Below, piece by piece: positions 1-12,301 of a stretch of DNA of 64,000 nt. This DNA comes from Megalobrama amblycephala. Its lineage: Eukaryota; Chordata; Actinopteri; Cypriniformes; Xenocyprididae. Position 1 is the first letter of the stretch. Every line of letters begins with the position of its first letter. Position numbers and translations under genes: made by a program. Below the pieces are notes generated by a model. It saw only the letters and a program-made list of their open reading frames with translations. It did no database searches and was not told where the DNA came from. The DNA lies in assembly GCF_018812025.1 (NCBI RefSeq), contig NC_063065.1, positions 30,988,288-31,052,287 on the forward strand, written 5' to 3'.

Positions 1-412
1 TCTCAAAAAATGAGCTTTTAGTAAGATTTTGTTTGGGTGCAGTACCAAACTCTTCCACTAGATGAAATTCATCTCCCATTCATTTCCAATGCACTCATTT
101 TTGACCAAAACCTTTATCAAGTTTCGTACCATTCCGATAGAGTAAATAATCTAAAAAAGTTACATCAATTACTTCACTGGTTCTCTCATCTTGAGGTTCA
201 CTTTCAGTCAACAGCCTCGAGCCACATTTCAGCTAATGTTTGCAAATAATTAAGAGGCTTATTACAAATCACATTATAACGTTATCAGAACAAATATGCT
301 GGACACACGGAGTGTCACCTATGGTGCTGTTTGACATACAGAGGTCAAACAATTACAACCCTCTTAAACTGGCTGTAACTTTGGCAGAGATACAATAGGC
401 AAAATATAGCTG
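1..412. other. Repeat-like flank, no gene
   Basis: No gene is visible. The stretch near 355-400 (a 'ctgtaactttggcagagatac' type phrase, shortened here) resembles the 'tttggccgagatacag' phrase inside the tandem repeat to the right, so this may be the end of a further diverged copy. The only open frame (70 codons) has no recognisable domain. Confidence 0.3.
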
Positions 413-686
413 CAAGCAGCAATTCGGGGCCAAGCCCCAGAAGGGGCAGTAGCGCAATACGGAGCAGGTAGAGCAAAAACAGCAGAAATTGAATGTACAT
501 GCAAAACAGCTGGTTCAGAAGGACAGGTGGAAATGAAATGAAAATCAATAGAAGTTCAGATGAGAATGAACACAGAATGAACTAAAAACACTTGTATCTA
601 ATTCAAGAGGAATAAAGATTAGTACAATGCTTATTTGGATAAAAAAGGAATCAAAATGACTCATTACACACAATTGCATAATGACC

Positions 687-760
687 ACCCAACACGGGAT
701 TCGAACCCACAACCTCCAGGTCCAGTGTCCATTGCGCATGTCATTGCACCACTGTGCAGG
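687..760 (-). repeat. tRNA-like relic, type 1, unit 1
   Basis: Read on the minus strand this is tRNA-shaped: a GGTGCAATG stretch in the A-box position and a perfect B box GGGTTCGAATCCC about 45 bases later. The acceptor ends do not pair convincingly, so it is a tRNA-derived (SINE-like) head and not a working tRNA. Confidence 0.5.
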
Positions 761-1089
761 TGACTGTTGACACAACTGCCGAAGTTCACTAGTTTATGTG
801 AAAATGGACTCAAAAAGAAGAATTTTTATGAAACTGCACTGAATGTTATATTTAATAACTTTACTTTAGATCATTCTGCAGCTCATCATGCTGTAGCGCA
901 ATACAGAGCAGGAAGAAGAAAAACAGCAGAAAATGAACAAACATGAAACACCTGGTTCAGAATTATGGGCGAGAATGAACTCAGAAAGTACAGAAGCTTA
1001 GATGAAAATGAACACAGCATGAAACAAAAAGCATTTATTTCTAATCTAGAGGCAATAACGGAATCAAAACACACAATTTCATAAAACCA

Positions 1090-1165
1090 CTCCACCCGAG
1101 ATTCGAACCCACTATCTTTAGGTACAGGGCTCGTCAGGTACCTGGCTTTACACATTGAGCTACAT
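1090..1165 (-). repeat. tRNA-like relic, type 2, unit 1
   Basis: Minus strand shows an A-box-like TAGCTCAATGTG and a B box GGGTTCGAATCTC separated by a normal tRNA distance. It differs from the type 1 relic about 400 bp away, so each full repeat unit carries two unrelated tRNA-like segments. No functional tRNA is claimed. Confidence 0.5.
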
Positions 1166-2580
1166 TATGACACATGTTCAACATGTTGTGGAAGAGAACT
1201 TTTAGTGTAACAAAGAATTTACAAAAAAAACATTTCTTAGCATGCTAACCATATTAGCATGCCAAGCTAACTTAATGCTAATGAAGCTCATGGTTAACTT
1301 GATAGCTGAAGAGCCACATTAAAAAGAATGACAACTGGTTAGCATGCTAAGCAATTAGCATGCTAAGCTAACTAGCATAAGATAACAATCACAAGGAAGG
1401 TCACATTCAGAGACAAATATCTCGGGAACGGTAGCGAATATCAAAAATCCGTTCAGTCATTTCTATGCGGCTCGGTCCAAAGATCTTCTGAGCTGATTGT
1501 GGACAAAATAGGACAAAATTTGTGGGAGGAGTAGCGAAAAAACTGTTTTTCATTTATTTCAATATGGCAGACAGGTACATTTAAGGAAAATGACAAATGA
1601 CACATCGTTGGAATTGGCATTAGCCAGGGAATAAAATGACATAAAGTATACACGTTTTGGAAAGTGTTTTCAAAAGTTATAAGCATTTTTGCAAAAAACA
1701 TTATATCTGTGGAACAGTAGGTGGCGCTGTGTTGAAACTTCTCAGGTACCTTCGGGACCTACTAAAGGTCATACATACTAATTTTTGTGAAGATATGTCA
1801 AATAGTTTAAAAGATATTGAAATTTATGACAAAATTCAAAATGGCGGACATGCTTTTCATCCGATGTTGACAAATTCAATATCCCCGGATTCGGCATGGC
1901 CCAAGGAATCCATAGACACCAAGATCTTGATTTTCTAATAAAGTGTTCAAAAGTTATTGGCCAAAATATCCATTTTACAGATCTCATGACCTGTAGGTGG
2001 CGCTGTTCCCAAATTCGGCAAGGAACCTCAGATCATGGTCTTGATCAAGTGTACGAATTTTTGTTTTGATCGCTCAAAGTTTGGCTGAGATACAGCCTCT
2101 ATAGCAATTTTGGGTAAACCTCATTAACTTCGTGACATCATAACTTTTGAACAAAGATGAATAAAAAAAAATCTGCTCAGTCATTTCTGTGCGGCTCAGA
2201 CCAAAGATCACCTGATCAAAGTCTGGACAAAATTGGACAAATTTTGAAGGAGGAGTAGCGAAAAAACGGACTACTGTACTTTTCAAAATGGCCGCTACTG
2301 TAATGGGTGGAGACTTAATGTAAGAATTTGAATAGAATCAGCATGAAGAGACAAATCAGATGTACTAAATTGTATTTTTCTAGAGCAACTGGTTCAAAAG
2401 TTATAACCTTTAGAATGTTGAATTTTTGAACTGGTGGTGGCGCTATAGAGTTGGTCCTTGAGACTCCAAAATTGGTCAGATTTCTAGACATGACCATCAC
2501 TACAAGTGTGCCAAATTTCATCATTTTCTCATGTTCCGTTGATAGGGCTGCCATAGACTCCCATTCGGGAGGAAGAATAA

Positions 2581-2706
2581 TAATAATAAAAGGGAAAACG
2601 TACAATTACAATAGGGGCTACAGCCCCTTTGGGGCTTGGCCCCTAATAATAAAAGGGAAAACGTACAATTACAATAGGGGCTACAGCCCCTTTGGGGCTT
2701 GGCCCC
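2581..2706. repeat. 63-bp direct duplication of the element end
   Basis: The last 63 bp of unit 1 (2581-2643) is followed at once by a near-exact second copy (2644-2706). Each contains a hairpin-forming AGGGGCTACAGCCCC and GGGGCTTGGCCCC. The second copy abuts unit 2, which resumes at the sequence also found at 538. Confidence 0.85.
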
Positions 2707-2852
2707 TAATGAAAATCAATAGAAGTTCAGAGAATGAACACGGAATGAACTAAAATACTTGTATCTCATTGAAGAGGAATAAAGATTAGCACAATCCTTA
2801 TTTGGATAAAAAAGGTATCAAAATGACTCATTACACACAATTGTATAAAGGA

Positions 2853-2934
2853 ACCCCACACGAGATTCGAATCCACGACCTCCGGGTCCAAGGTCCATTT
2901 CTCATCTCATTGCACCACTGTGCAAGTGAATGTT
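2853..2934 (-). repeat. tRNA-like relic, type 1, unit 2
   Basis: Diverged copy of the relic at 687-760; the B box now reads GGATTCGAATCTCG on the minus strand. Confidence 0.4.
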
Positions 2935-3230
2935 TCCACACCTGCCGAAGTTTATTAGTTCATGTGAAAATGAACTCAAAATGAAGAATTCTTATAAAGC
3001 TGCACTTTAGATCATTCTGCAGCTCATCATGCTGTAGTGCAATACAGAGCAGGAAGAGGAAAAACAGCAGAAAATGAACAAACATGAAACAGCTGGTTCA
3101 GAATTACGGGCAAGAATGAACTCAGAATGTACATAAGCTTAGATGAAAATGAACACAGCATGAAACAAAAAGCATTTATTTCTAATCCAAGAGGCAGTAA
3201 AGGAATCAAAACACACTATTTTATAAAACC

Positions 3231-3306
3231 GCTCCACCTGGGATTCGAACCCACTAACTTCGGATACAGGGCTCTTCAGATAACTGGCTTTACACATTGA
3301 GCTACT
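3231..3306 (-). repeat. tRNA-like relic, type 2, unit 2
   Basis: Copy of the relic at 1090-1165. The minus strand has TAGCTCAATGTG and a perfect GGGTTCGAATCCC B box. Confidence 0.5.
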
Positions 3307-4712
3307 TGAGGATGCACATTCAACAGACTGTGGAAGAAACCTTTTAGTCTAACAAAGAATTCACAAAAAAAGCATTACTTAGCATGCTAACCATATTAGC
3401 ATGCTAAGCTAACTTAATGCTAATGAAGCTCATGGTTAACTTGATAACTGAAGAGCCACATTAAAGAGAATGACAACTGGTTAGCATGCTAAGCAATTAG
3501 CATGCTAAGCTAACTAGCATAAGACAACAAACACAAGCAAGGTCACATTCAGAGATGAATATCTTGGGAATGGTAGCGAATATCAAAAATCCATTCAGTC
3601 ATTTCTGTGCGGCTCGGTCCAAAGATCACCTGAGCTGATTTTGGACAAAATTGGACAAAAATTGTAGGAGGAGTAGCGAAAAAACTGTTTTCCATTTATT
3701 TCAATATGGCGGACAGGTACATTTAAGGAAAATGACAAATGACACATCGTCGGAATCGGCATAAGCCAGGGAATAAAATGACATAAAGCATACACATTTT
3801 GGAAAGTGTTTTCAAAAGTTATAAGTGGTTTTGCAATAATCATTACATCTGTGGAACAGTAGGTGGCGCTGTGTTGAAACTTCTCAGGTACCTTCAGGAC
3901 CTTCTAAAGGTCATACATACCAATTTGTGTGAAGATATGTCAAATTGTTTAAAAGTTATTGCAATTTATGACAAAATTCAAAATGGCGGACACGTGGTTC
4001 ATCCGATGTTGACGAATTCGATATCCTCGGATTCGGCATGGCACAGGGAATCCATAGACACCAAGATCTTGATTTTCTAATAAAGTGTTCAAAAGTTATT
4101 GGCCAAAATAGCCATTTTTCAGATCTCATGACCTGTAGGTGGCGCTGTTCCCAAATTTGGCAAGGAACCTCAGATCATGGTCTTGATCAAGTGTACCAAT
4201 TTTAGTTTTGATTGCTCAAAGTTTGGCCGAGATACAGCCTCTATAGCAATTTTGGGTCAACCTCGTTAACTTCGTGACATCATAACTTTTGAACAAAGAT
4301 GAATAAAAAAAATCTGTTCAGTCATTTCTGTGCGGCTCAGACCAAAGATCACCTGATCAAAGTTTGGACAAAATTGGACAAATTTTGAAGGAGGAGTAGC
4401 GAAAAAACGGAATACTGTACTTTTCAAAATGGCCACTACTGTACTGGGTGGAGACTTAATGTAAGATATTGAATGTGATCAGTATGAAGAGAGGAATCAG
4501 TTGTATTGACATTCATTTTTCTGGAACAAAGGGTTCAAAAGTTATAACCTTTACAAAAGTGAATATTTGAACTGGTGGTGGCGCTATAGACTTAGTCCTA
4601 GATACTCCAAAGTTGGTCAAATTACTTTTAATTACTATCACTACAAGCATGCCAAATTTGATAATTTTCCTTCTTATGGTTCATTGATTACCATACAGGG
4701 GGAAGAAGAATA

Positions 4713-6392
4713 ACTACGAATTTGGACATAAAGGAATTGCATGTGATAGCTTCAGATTAGACCAGTTTTAGGCAGAATGCCTAGAACAGACACAAGTTCT
4801 GCATCTTTTCCTGCCACAGTACCTCATGCGGTCTGGGCATGTGTCACACTGAGTTTCGAACCCACGATGCAGAACATTCGGGATCCGTGGCGTAACACAT
4901 TGAGCTAATCAGCCATGCAAGTTCATCAGTATGCTAAGCAGAGGTTTCAGTGTGAGAAAGAGTTCACAAAAAAAAAAAGCTTCATAGCATGTTAACCATA
5001 TTAGTATGCAAAGTTATTTAATGCCAACTAAGTTTTGGTTAACCTGTTGACTGAAGACCACATTAGAAAGAATAGCAATAGTTTAGCATGCTAAGCAATT
5101 ACTGTGCTAAGCTAACTAGTATAAGACAACAAACACAAGCAAGGTCACATTCAGAGATGAATATCTTGGGAATGGTAGCGAATATCAAAAATCCGTTCAG
5201 TCATTTCTGTGCGGCTCGGTCCAAAGATCATCTGAGCTGATTTTGGACAAAATTGACCAAAATTTGTGGGAGGAGTAGCGAAAAAACTGTTTTTGATTTA
5301 ATTCAATATGGCAGACAGGTACATTTAAGGAAAATGACAAATGACACATCGTCGGAATCGGCATAAGCCAGGGAATAAAATGACATAAAGCATACACATT
5401 TTGGAAAGTGTTTTCAAAAGTTATAAGTGGTTTTGCAATAATCATTACATCTGTGGAACAGTAGGTGGCGCTGTGTTGAAACTTCTCAGGTACCTTCAGG
5501 ACCTTCTAAAGGTCATACGTACCAATTTGTGTGAAGATATGTCAAATTGTTTAAAAGTTATTGCAATTTATGACAAAATTCAAAATGGCGGACACGTGGT
5601 TCATCCGATGTTGACGAATTCGATATCCTCGGATTCGGCATGGCACAGGGAATCCATAGACACCAAGATCTTGATTTTCTAATAAAGTGTTCAAAAGTTA
5701 TTGGCCAAAATAGCCATTTTTCAGATCTCATGACCTGTAGGTGGCGCTGTTCCCAAATTTGGCATGGAACCTCAGATCATGGTCTTGATCAAGTGTACCA
5801 ATTTTAGTTTCGATTGCTCAAAGTTTGGCCGAGATACAGCCTCTATAGCAATTTTGGGTCAACCTCGTTAACTTCGTGACATCATAACTTTTGAACAAAG
5901 ATGAATAAAAAAAATCTGTTCAGTCATTTCTGTGCGGCTCAGACCAAAGATCACCTGATCAAAGTTTGGACAAAATTGGACAAATTTTGAAGGAGGAGAA
6001 GCGAAAAAAACAAATACTGTACTTTTCAAAATGGCCGCTACTGTAATGGGTGGAGACTTAATGTAAGAAGTTGAATAGCATCAGCATGAAGAGACGAATC
6101 AGATGAACTAAATTTAATTTTTCTATGACAAACAGTTCAAATGTTAAAACCGTTAGAATGTTGAAATTTTGAACTGGTGGTGGCGCTATAGAGTTGGTTC
6201 TAGAGACTCCAAATTTGGTCCAATCACTATTCATGAGCATCTCTACAACTGTGCCAAATTTCATCATTTTCTCATGTTCCGTTGATAGGGCTGCCATAGA
6301 CTCCCATTCGGGAGGAAGAATAATAATAATAAAAGGGAAAACGTACAATTACAATAGGGGCTACAGCCCCTTCGGGGCTTGGCCCCTAATAA
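4713..6392. repeat. 2.1 kb tandem repeat, unit 3 (5' part replaced)
   Basis: From about 5130 to 6395 this copy matches unit 2 almost base for base and recovers the GGGGCTTGGCCCC end at 6376-6388. Its first 400 bp are diverged or replaced. The close match to unit 2 suggests a recent duplication or gene conversion. Confidence 0.75.
4841..4915 (-). repeat. tRNA-like relic, type 2, unit 3
   Basis: Minus strand keeps TTAGCTCAATGTG and GGGTTCGAAACTC; it is clearly related to the type 2 relics in units 1 and 2 but more diverged. Confidence 0.4.
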
Positions 6393-6395
6393 GTG

Positions 6396-7250
6396 TGTGA
6401 GGTTTCTGATGGCATTTAAAGTTCAAAGCCTCCATCATAGACCACAGTTCTCTTTCTCTCATGCTCAAATGACATTTAAGAATTAATTGAAGCAGGGAGA
6501 ATTGTTTTGGCACACTTGGAGCTCAAAATGACCTTATCGTTTGGTAAAGGCTCGGACATAAAAATTAATATCAAAACTACAGGCTGCTCTGGGTCAACAG
6601 AATATTGACATCTTATTTAACACAACACACATGAAAACAAAAATAATAACAACCTCTAACAGAGACAATGCATTTATTCACACAAAATAAGTGTCTCTTT
6701 TTATTTGTAAGTCTGAGCCTTGCAGGGAAACCAAATAATGACGATGTAACATAAAGTGAAAGATTAGCTGGGGATAACGGCATTGTCTGTGTAGATCTGA
6801 CATTTACTTCCGTTTTCATGCTTATAAACGATGCCTACAGGTGCAGTTAAAAGTTCAGGATTTCCACTTGTGCATCTGAAATAAGGTGGGTGAGATGTTA
6901 ATTTTGCATGCACTACCCAAATCCATCACCTCAGGGGTTGAGGGAGCTTAGTTTCAGGAAGATTAGAGAGAGGTAGGAACACAGACCGTGAATTTAGCAT
7001 GAATTAGAAACAGGTGCATGGAGACTGATTAGGTACAGCAATGAGCCAAATATGTAATGGATTATGTAGTTTTCTTTGGTAGTGCGTAAGTTAAGCCCAA
7101 AGTATTGTATACCTTGGTTTTAGGCACACACCGAGGTATATGTACAGTGCGTGTGTCCTAAATATCATTATGAGCATATAGTACAACCAAAGCCTGGGTT
7201 TTCTAACTGTACAGAACATTTTAGTGGTTAAAAAGATGGGATAACTCAAA
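6396..7250. other. No gene or named repeat seen
   Basis: Unique-looking AT-rich DNA. Short open frames only, none with recognisable domains or clear splice sites. Confidence 0.5.
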
Positions 7251-7860
7251 ATGTGCAGAGTCAAACACCAAGACGGTGAATCCTGAATGGTGACGGTGAA
7301 TGTGTCAAATTTGCCCCTATTTGGGTGTAAGCAAAAACACGCCATTTTTGTGCGTGTCCCTTTAAATGCAAATGAGCTGCTTCTCCCGCCCCCTTTCCAG
7401 AAGAGGGCGGAGCTTTAACAGCTCAACAACAACAAAGCTGGAGAATCTCACGCAGCCAAAATGACGAAAGTGTTCAGCCTTACATTGTTCAAACCGGAGT
7501 CGACACTGTTGGAGAGACTCAGGAAGAAGTTACAACTTTTAGACGTTTCTGAATGGTTAGTGGATAAATTGATGTAGTTGCTGTGGAGTTGATTCAACTC
7601 ATCCACTAGCATGTGCCGTCATGTTCATCTTTTGTGTTGAATTGACCCTCGTTTGTGAAGCAGTCCGGCGTAAAATGACGGCATGACAACAACACTCTAC
7701 TACAACAACTCTTCCTCTTCTCTAAAGCAGCCCAACATGGCCCCGCCCCCTTTGATGTGTGTTTTTGGGGGAGGGGTTTATGTAAATATTAGGGTTAGTG
7801 ATGTCACCAACCCGGGAAGAAGCTCGTTGTTTGTTGTAGTCCTTAAAATCTTAACATCAT
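7251..7860 (-). repeat. TTAA-type repeat family, minus-oriented copy
   Basis: This block is the reverse complement of 18411-18935 over several hundred bases: the gggcggagcttt, acaacaacaaagctgg and cgccccctttg phrases recur in mirrored order. The copy at 18299-19046 is more complete. No transposase is encoded. Confidence 0.75.
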
Positions 7861-8690
7861 AACATCATCATAACAGTGGTCCGTACTCATGCACTATATT
7901 CCATGTCTTCTGAAGCTTTTGTGTGATAAACAGACCAAAATTTAAGTTGTTATTCACTGGAAATCATCACTTCTTCTCTCTCTGCTCACCCGTGAAAGAT
8001 TCTGAGAGAAATAGCAATGCCTCTGCGTTTACATTTTAATGGCGCAACTATGTACCATCCGTCAAAGTTTTACAGTTCATTTGATTGGTCGATTAACTGT
8101 TGAGAAATGTGTTTGCAAACCGCACTTCAAAGCCAACAGATCTTCTCAAACTGACGAGAGATTTCTCTGTGTGGGGAACTGGGACGAGGCTAAGTGTATT
8201 ATGTTGTTATGTGTGTTGTCAGAAGATCAGAAGCTCAGCGAATCATGGTGTGTGCGGTGACGGCCAGAAAACCTGTAAACTGACTCCACCACGGTTATAA
8301 CTGCATGTGCACAATACGCACTGAAGTCTGTAGTTTAATGTGTGTTGTGGTGAGGTCTCGCTTTCAATTTCCTGCTGAAGACACAAAAGCAGACAGAAAA
8401 CAAAATGACTGAATGAAGCAGAAAGTCATCGCTCTGCAGTCTCACAGCAATATTTGTCTGCAGAACTGCAGCACGGTGCGATCAGACAAAACTTCTCCGC
8501 TGCGGCGTCTGAAGAATGGTGCATGGACATAAATATTTAAGTGGAGTTCTGGGATACGTGCTGCTAGATAAAACAAATCACCATTTACATCACAATGGGA
8601 CATTTGCATCACACTGAGGGCAAACAAAATGAGGTATAACAGCAAAAGAACGAATGTTTAGTTCTCAGTGAACTTATGTTATACAGTCTA
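7861..8690. other. No gene seen
   Basis: Two overlapping open frames near 8039-8300 (73 and 66 codons) have no recognisable domain and are probably chance. Confidence 0.45.
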
Positions 8691-8960
8691 AAGGCCTGTT
8701 CATACCAAGGACGATGAACGATATTAGTTTCCACAGCAGTGGACGATATTGTTCTGTTTATTATAAGCATGCTGCAATTTTGTTTTCTGCCACTTTAAAG
8801 AGGAACTATTCTGCTTTTGTCAATGTTCATCTTTCTTCAGTGTGTAATGTTGCTGTTTGAGCATGAAAAAGACGGGAGTGCTGAAACGCCTCCATTGTAG
8901 TCTTGAGTTTTCTTCACAATAAACTACATCAAGACTTTGTTAAAGGGCATAATGTGGCTC
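8691..8960. repeat. Fragments of fish MITE-like repeats
   Basis: 8691-8780 (ggcctgttcataccaagg and following) looks like an interspersed repeat fragment. 8795-8870 shares the 'ctgcttttgtc.atgttcat' and 'cagtg.gtaatgttg' phrases with 16235-16300, so both belong to one family. Confidence 0.45.
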
Positions 8961-9604
8961 TATAAATGCTCTTTAAAGCAGGACGGATTCTGATTAGTTT
9001 TTATTCTGTTTTTATCATTTATCAGCTGGGAAATCAAATAGCTTTGAAAGTGCTTCCAGTGATATTGTCTGTTATAGTTGTGGTCTGGACTCTGCTATTC
9101 TATTACATCTACAACGATAACTTTATCATTATCATGCATGGTGAAAATGGGCCTTTACTGTTCAAGGGATTCATGCTCTGAACATCATGTGTGTGAAATT
9201 ACACTAAATGGCAAATTTGTAAAAGAAAGCACTACAATTGCACACTGCGTTTCAGAGCAAGACCTGCGTCTTTTTTTACTAACCACCCACATCTAGTTTA
9301 ACCAGGCACGAAATAGCACTGTGGATTGAGTTAATTAAGTCTCTGTTATTCTTTTCGACACTATCACGGCTCTTTTCTACACAAGTTTCACCTGCCTGTT
9401 TCTGTCTAACAGTAAAAACAAAAAAATAAAATAAAAAGATAAATGCAACTTCATTTCTCACTTTGCATCTTCTAATTTTGACCTTATTTCTTATAATTAC
9501 AACCTGTTTCTCGTAATCGTGACTATTTCTTATTTTAAACTTTATCTCAGTATTACCTTTCTTTAAAACTCTAAGACAGAAAGAGGCCTTCAAACACTGT
9601 AAAA
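8961..9604. other. No gene seen
   Basis: Short open frames at 8966-9296 (+) and 9279-9593 (-) show no domain. 9420-9560 is a T-rich low-complexity stretch. Confidence 0.45.
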
Positions 9605-9765
9605 AAAATCAAAAGTTGAGAAAACTTAAAAGTTAAAAGGCAACCAACTTCAGATTTTTGTGTTTTCTCAACTTGTTGTATTCAGTTTATACAACAAAAA
9701 GTTGAGAAAACACAAAAATCTGCTGAAGTTTGTTGCCTTAAACTTTTAAGTTTTCTCAAGTGTAC
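9605..9765. repeat. Short foldback element
   Basis: Palindromic: AAAAGTTGAGAAAACTTAAA on the left is mirrored by CTTTTAAGTTTTCTCAA on the right, with a second internal mirrored pair (gatttttgtgttttctcaac versus gttgagaaaacacaaaaatc). Whole length about 160 bp, typical of a MITE. Confidence 0.7.
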
Positions 9766-9942
9766 ATGATAGACTGTTTTTTTTCTTCTTACTATTTTCA
9801 TGCATTTACCACTCATGGAAAACAAGCAGCAAAAATACATTTGTTGCAAAGAAATATTCAAGTATATTATGTTTTTTTTTTTGTTTTTGTTTTTTTTAAT
9901 CAAAAATTATCAAATAAATGAAGACAAGCATTGTAATTTTGC

Positions 9943-10888
9943 ATATACAGTACAGTCCAAAAGTTTGGAACCACTAAGATTTTTAATGTTTTTAAAAGAA
10001 GTTTCGTCTGCTCACCAAGGCTACATTTATTTAATTAAAAATACAGTAAAAAACAGTAATATTGTGAAATATTATTAGAATTTAAAATAACTGTGTACTA
10101 TTTAAATATATTTGACAAAGTAATTTATTCCTGTGATCAAAGCTGAATTTTCAGCATCATTACTCCAGTCTTCAGTGTCACATGATCCTTCAGAAATCAT
10201 TCTAATATGCTGATTTGCTGCTCAGTAAACATTTATGATTATTTTCAATGTTGAAAACAGTTGTGTACTTTTTTTTTCAGGATTCCTTGATGAATAGAAA
10301 GTTCAAAAGAACAGCATTTATCTGAAATACAAAGCTTCTGTAGCATTATACACTACCGTTCAAAAGTTTGGGGTCAGTAAGAATTTTTATTTTTATTTTT
10401 TTGAAAAGAAATTAAAGAAATGAATACTTTTATTCAGCAAGGATGCATTAAATCAATCAAAAGTGGCAGTAAAGACATTTATAATGTTACAAAAGATTAG
10501 ATTTCAGATAAACACTGTTCTTTTGAACTTTCTATTCATCAAATAATCCTGAAAAAAAATATTGTACACAAATATTTTGTACAATTGTACACATTAAATG
10601 TTTCTTGAGCAGCAGATCAGCATATCAGAATGATTTCTGAAGGATCATGTGACACTGAAGACTGGAGTAATGATGCTGAAAATTCAGCTTTGCATCACAG
10701 GAATAAATTACTTTTTCAAATATATTCAAATAGAAAACAGTTATTTTAAATTGTAATAATATTTCACAATATTACTGTTTTTTACTGTATTTTTAATTAA
10801 ATAAATGTAGCCTTGGTGAGCAGACGAAACTTCTTTTAAAAACATTAAAAATCTTAGTGGTTCCAAACTTTTGGACTGTACTGTATAT
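9943..10888. mobile_element. Foldback DNA element, about 950 bp
   Basis: Long inverted repeats. ATATACAGTACAGTCCAAAA and the following 400 bp are mirrored at the right end, closing with CAGTCCAAAAGTTTGGAACC in reverse. The middle (from 10350) has another terminus-like phrase, ctaccgttcaaaagtttggg. Outer flanks read TA on both sides, which fits a Tc1/mariner-type target. No open frame of note; non-autonomous. Confidence 0.75.
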
Positions 10889-11734
10889 CCAGTTACATTC
10901 CAGTGATATTTTAGTTTTATTAAAGTTTCATCAATATTTTGAATTATCTTTTATTTTTATTTTTAGTTTGCATGTAAATTTTAGGTCATTTTATTACATG
11001 ATTTTCATTTTATTATTCAAAGCACGGACTTGTCAAGTGTCCACGTCTGATGGCCAAACTGATCTTTGTTATCTAAGAACAATGAAAAGCTCCTCGTCTC
11101 CAAAATGAAGCAGAAAGCTAACTGTGTCTGGAAAAATGAACAGCCTGAAAACCTTCTAAAAATGGTCCTAACCTGGCGTTCACATTGTGTAAAACACACC
11201 CAATCAAAGACAATTCATTACTTTAAAACATACAGTTGGTACAGCAATTAATTTGAGATGATTGTTCGTGGAGAACAAAAGGAAAACCAATTTATTTTTG
11301 ATTTACAAGTCATATTGATTTCAGGCCTGCATGAGCAACCCGCCTCAATATAATGTCAGAACTCTTCAAAATTAATTATCCTCTTTGGGATCTGACACAT
11401 TCAGCAGTGTTCCTTTCATGTTGAACGCAGCTCTGAACATCTTAAATGCAATCACATAAAATTTATTTAAAGACATGAAGGCCTCATGTGTGGTCCTGTG
11501 ATGCCTGTGGGAGGGATGCACAATAAATGAACTTTATAGAGTCCAGCTTTAATAAGAGACAGGAGAGACTTGCAGAAGATATAATAGAGGGGATGGAACC
11601 TTATTAGATATTGTGTCTGCTGCTTAGATTAAAAAAGACATGCACCAAAGCGGAAATCATGATTATTTATAAGAGTATTGCTGGTTTGCTGAAACGTGAC
11701 TGAATCATAATAAATAATTAAGAGTTCTCTTCTG
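10889..11734. other. No gene seen
   Basis: AT-rich sequence with short open frames only; no recognised repeat. Confidence 0.45.
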
Positions 11735-12292
11735 CTCTCCAAGGCTGTGTTTATTTGATCAAAAATACAGTAAAATAGTGAAATATTATTCCAGTGTAAA
11801 TCAGCTGTTTTCTATGTGAATATATAGTAAAGTGTAATTTATTCCTGTGATGCAAAGCTGAATTTTCAGCATCATTACAAACATTAAAAACAGTCGTGCT
11901 GCTTCAGATTTTTGTGTAAAGCGTGACACGTTACCATTCACTTTGGTAGCTAGGTATGATTAAGCAGCAAAAATTTCAACATTGATAAGAAGAACCATTA
12001 GTAATAATTGAGCATCAGCATCAAATCATCATATCAGAATGATTTCTGAGGGATCATGTGACACTGAAGACTGGAGTAATGATGCTGAAAATCCAGCTTT
12101 GATCACAGGAATAAAATACACTTTACTATATATTCACATAGAAAACAGCTGATTTACACTGGAATAATATTTCACTGTTTTACTGTATTTTTGATCAAAT
12201 AAATGCAGCCTTGGTGAGTAGAAGAGACTAAAAAAATAGACTAAATTGTTCAAAAATATTTTAAAAAATCATACTGACCCCAAACTTTCCTT
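11735..12292. repeat. Related foldback element copy
   Basis: Shares with 9943-10888 the internal phrases 'aatttattcctgtgat', 'gctgaattttcagcatcatt', 'atcatgtgacactgaagact' and the 'caaataaatgcagccttggtgag' type end. It has its own mirrored arms (11750-11880 versus 12060-12215). The right end is 'tactgaccccaaacttt'. Confidence 0.7.
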
Positions 12293-12301
12293 TATATATG
12301 T

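Larger units (their letters stand above)
413..2643. repeat. 2.1-2.2 kb tandem repeat, unit 1
   Basis: First of three tandem copies. The left end has GGGGCCAAGCCCC followed by AGAAGGGGC (from about 426); the right end has GCCCCTTTGGGGCTTGGCCCC. These are inverted complements, so the unit looks like a non-autonomous element with G/C-rich inverted ends. Inside are TTAGCATGCTAA palindromes (about 1240-1375) and several 'ggtggcgct' phrases (1716, 1997, 2436). The short open frames of 60-100 codons recur on both strands at matching places in the copies but carry stops and have no known domain; I treat them as shadows. I do not recognise the family name. Confidence 0.8.
2707..4712. repeat. 2.1 kb tandem repeat, unit 2
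   Basis: Matches unit 1 from position 538 onward in the same order: type 1 tRNA-like relic, type 2 relic, TTAGCATGCTAA block, two ggtggcgct blocks. The right end is diverged and lacks the GGGGCTTGGCCCC terminus. Confidence 0.8.

Noticed and set aside
687..3306. Functional tRNA genes at the tRNA-like segments
   Set aside because: B boxes are good but acceptor stems do not pair and the segments recur inside a repeat, so they are SINE-like relics.
1453..5682. Recurring 82- and 93-codon frames in the tandem repeat
   Set aside because: They occur on both strands at the same places in all units, overlap each other, carry no domain and are better explained as shadows of the repeat.
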